Shown here: positions 63,106-64,000 of the stretch, piece after piece | How positions within the stretch are numbered: position 1 is the first letter of the stretch | How the letters are laid out: each line of letters opens with the position of its first letter | NCBI GenBank assembly: GCA_934481345.1 | Contig: CAKSPF010000009.1 | Span: forward strand, 44,600 to 108,599 | Source of the DNA: an uncultured Clostridia bacterium | GTDB taxonomy: Bacteria; Bacillota; Clostridia; UMGS1810 | Direction: 5' to 3' | DNA length: 64,000 nt | Notes under the pieces: generated by a model | What the model was told of the DNA's origin: nothing | Database searches by the model: none | Seen by the model: only the letters and a program-made list of their open reading frames with translations | Made by a program: the position numbers and the translations under genes

Positions 63106-63134
63106 ATAATAGCATAATAACTGTATAATGTCAA
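63106..63134 (-). promoter_or_regulatory. promoter of the IclR-glycyl radical operon
   Basis: On the minus strand, TTGACA (63134-63129) and TATTAT (63111-63106) have a 17-base spacer. The start codon is about 30 bases on. Confidence 0.75.
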
Positions 63135-63168
63135 GCTATTTATTAAACTTTTTATATTTCCAAACAAA

Positions 63169-63284
63169 AATTGAGCAAATAGAAGTCATTTTCGGGGCGG
63201 TTTGGGGTTAGGGTATTACCTTGCTCAAAACCGCCTTAAAAAGTGTTGATTTTACGGTGTTTTTAACCGTCTATTTGCTCAATT
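63169..63284. repeat. nested inverted repeat next to the relaxase fragment
   Basis: AATTGAGCAAATAGA at 63169-63183 and TCTATTTGCTCAATT at 63270-63284 are perfect 15-bp inverted repeats. Inside them GGCGGTTT and AAACCGCC pair as well, and a third TTGCTCAA lies in the middle (63221-63228). It could be an element end, an origin-like structure or a bidirectional terminator. Confidence 0.7.
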
Positions 63285-63298
63285 ACATTTCTCATATG

Positions 63299-64000
63299 CT
63301 ATACCTCATCATCGTGGGAAAACTGATGTTTTTCGTGTTTTTGTTCATTTTGCTGTTGCTTGTAATTTTCAAGCTGTCGGCGGACAGAGTAAATTTCTGC
63401 TCCGTCAATGGAATTGTCGGTTTCGGATTTTGCCGTGTTAAAAATGCCTCTTGAAAATGAAACACCGTAAATCTTATATAATTCCGCCTCTGTGTCATAT
63501 TCAACTTGCGGTCGTATATTTCTGCGTAAATCACAGAGTTCGTCAATGTCAAATTCCTGTGCCTGTTCCTTTAACTCGGCATATTCCTTTTGAGTGTTAC
63601 CGAGTTTTGTTTTGCTTTCGTTTGAGTGTCTTTCCATAATGGTAACAGCTTTTTGAATATCGTTTAGTTTAGTCTTAACTGTCTGTATATCCTTTGTATT
63701 GAGGTTTGCTAAAACTGTGTTTTTTTCTGTGTGCAGTTCCTCGATTCGCTCCGACAGTTCATTGATAGTTTGCGTTAATTCCTTATGCTTGAAAATTTTA
63801 ATCGGCGGTGTTTTTGCCTTTTCGTCCTGTTTCTGCTTGCGCTCGCTGATTTTTGATTTTAATTCAGCAATAATTGCAGAATAATCATCGTAGTGAATTT
63901 TCAGTCTTGCGGCTTCTGTTGTTTTTGCGGTTTTCCACCTATCCGCAAAATTTATGACATACCGGCAATGAATCATTGTACTGCGTAACTTTTCAAGCGT
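63299..64000 (-). CDS. C-terminal part of a probable relaxase/mobilization protein (partial)
   Basis: The frame is open to the window edge, so the 5' part lies beyond 64000. The visible 233 residues include ADRWKTAKTTEAARLKIHYD, YSAIIAELKSKISERKQKQD, IKIFKHKELTQTINELSERI and a long coiled coil with heptads, ending in a Gln/His-rich tail. This resembles the C-terminal tails of relaxases from Clostridia conjugative or mobilizable elements. The nuclease domain is not in view, so the assignment rests on the tail only. Confidence 0.55.
   Translation of the reverse strand, partial: TLEKLRSTMIHCRYVINFADRWKTAKTTEAARLKIHYDDYSAIIAELKSKISERKQKQDEKAKTPPIKIFKHKELTQTINELSERIEELHTEKNTVLANLNTKDIQTVKTKLNDIQKAVTIMERHSNESKTKLGNTQKEYAELKEQAQEFDIDELCDLRRNIRPQVEYDTEAELYKIYGVSFSRGIFNTAKSETDNSIDGAEIYSVRRQLENYKQQQNEQKHEKHQFSHDDEV

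Noticed and set aside
1..64000. CRISPR arrays, rRNA genes and a replication origin
   Set aside because: No regularly spaced direct repeats, rRNA-like sequence or dnaA-box cluster was seen on reading.

Overview
The window comes from an anaerobic, endospore-forming Clostridia-type Firmicute, probably a gut lineage. Evidence: a cotJABC spore-coat operon, strong AGGAGG-type ribosome binding sites, many TTG/GTG starts, SLH-domain surface proteins, glycyl radical enzymes, and the acpP-rnc pair. Most genes are moderately AT-rich; the stretch 49.4-52.1 kb is much more AT-rich.

Layout. 0-9.2 kb is ordinary chromosome: an XRE-cupin regulator with a spermidine/putrescine transporter (potABCD, plus an unannotated 46-aa membrane protein), acpP-rnc, an amino-acid ABC transporter whose binding protein looks circularly permuted, and a flavodoxin-like protein. 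9.28-9.70 kb is a tRNA operon transcribed leftward (Pro, Val, Thr, Tyr). 9.9-13.0 kb carries a DUF3048 lipoprotein, a small membrane protein and a secreted subtilisin-like protease. 13.15 kb begins cotJA-cotJB-cotJC.

The main discovery is that cotJC (manganese-catalase-type spore coat protein) is split into three pieces by two separate serine-recombinase elements. Element 1 (18.5 kb) lies between two copies of ACGACATAGGAA (14129 and 32606). Element 2 (16.5 kb) lies between two copies of GCAGCAGA (32830 and 49301). Precise recombination at both repeats would rebuild an uninterrupted 197-codon cotJC with canonical CotJC sequence across both junctions. Each predicted attP has inverted-repeat arms exactly 30 bp apart, centred on the shared core. 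Both elements have the same internal order, in opposite orientations: regulator(s), giant secreted Ig-like protein A (about 2400 aa), giant SLH protein B (about 2200 aa), terminator, sigma-E-like promoter, small ORF, large serine recombinase, att. They resemble the skin element of sigK in principle, but carry no recognisable phage genes. The inferred model is that mother-cell recombinases excise both elements during sporulation, while the spore chromosome keeps them with their surface-protein cargo.

49.5-52.1 kb holds an AT-rich TIR-STAND-TPR protein, a probable defence gene, beside the cotJC tail. A serpin pseudogene follows. 53-63 kb is a leftward operon under an IclR regulator: glycyl radical enzyme and activase, SMP-30-like lactonase, FGGY kinase, zinc-type alcohol dehydrogenase, deoC, a short GH43-like protein, and a second, damaged glycyl radical enzyme. 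It suggests anaerobic sugar or polyol breakdown through a deoxy-sugar phosphate. The right edge contains the C-terminal part of a probable relaxase, marking another mobile element.
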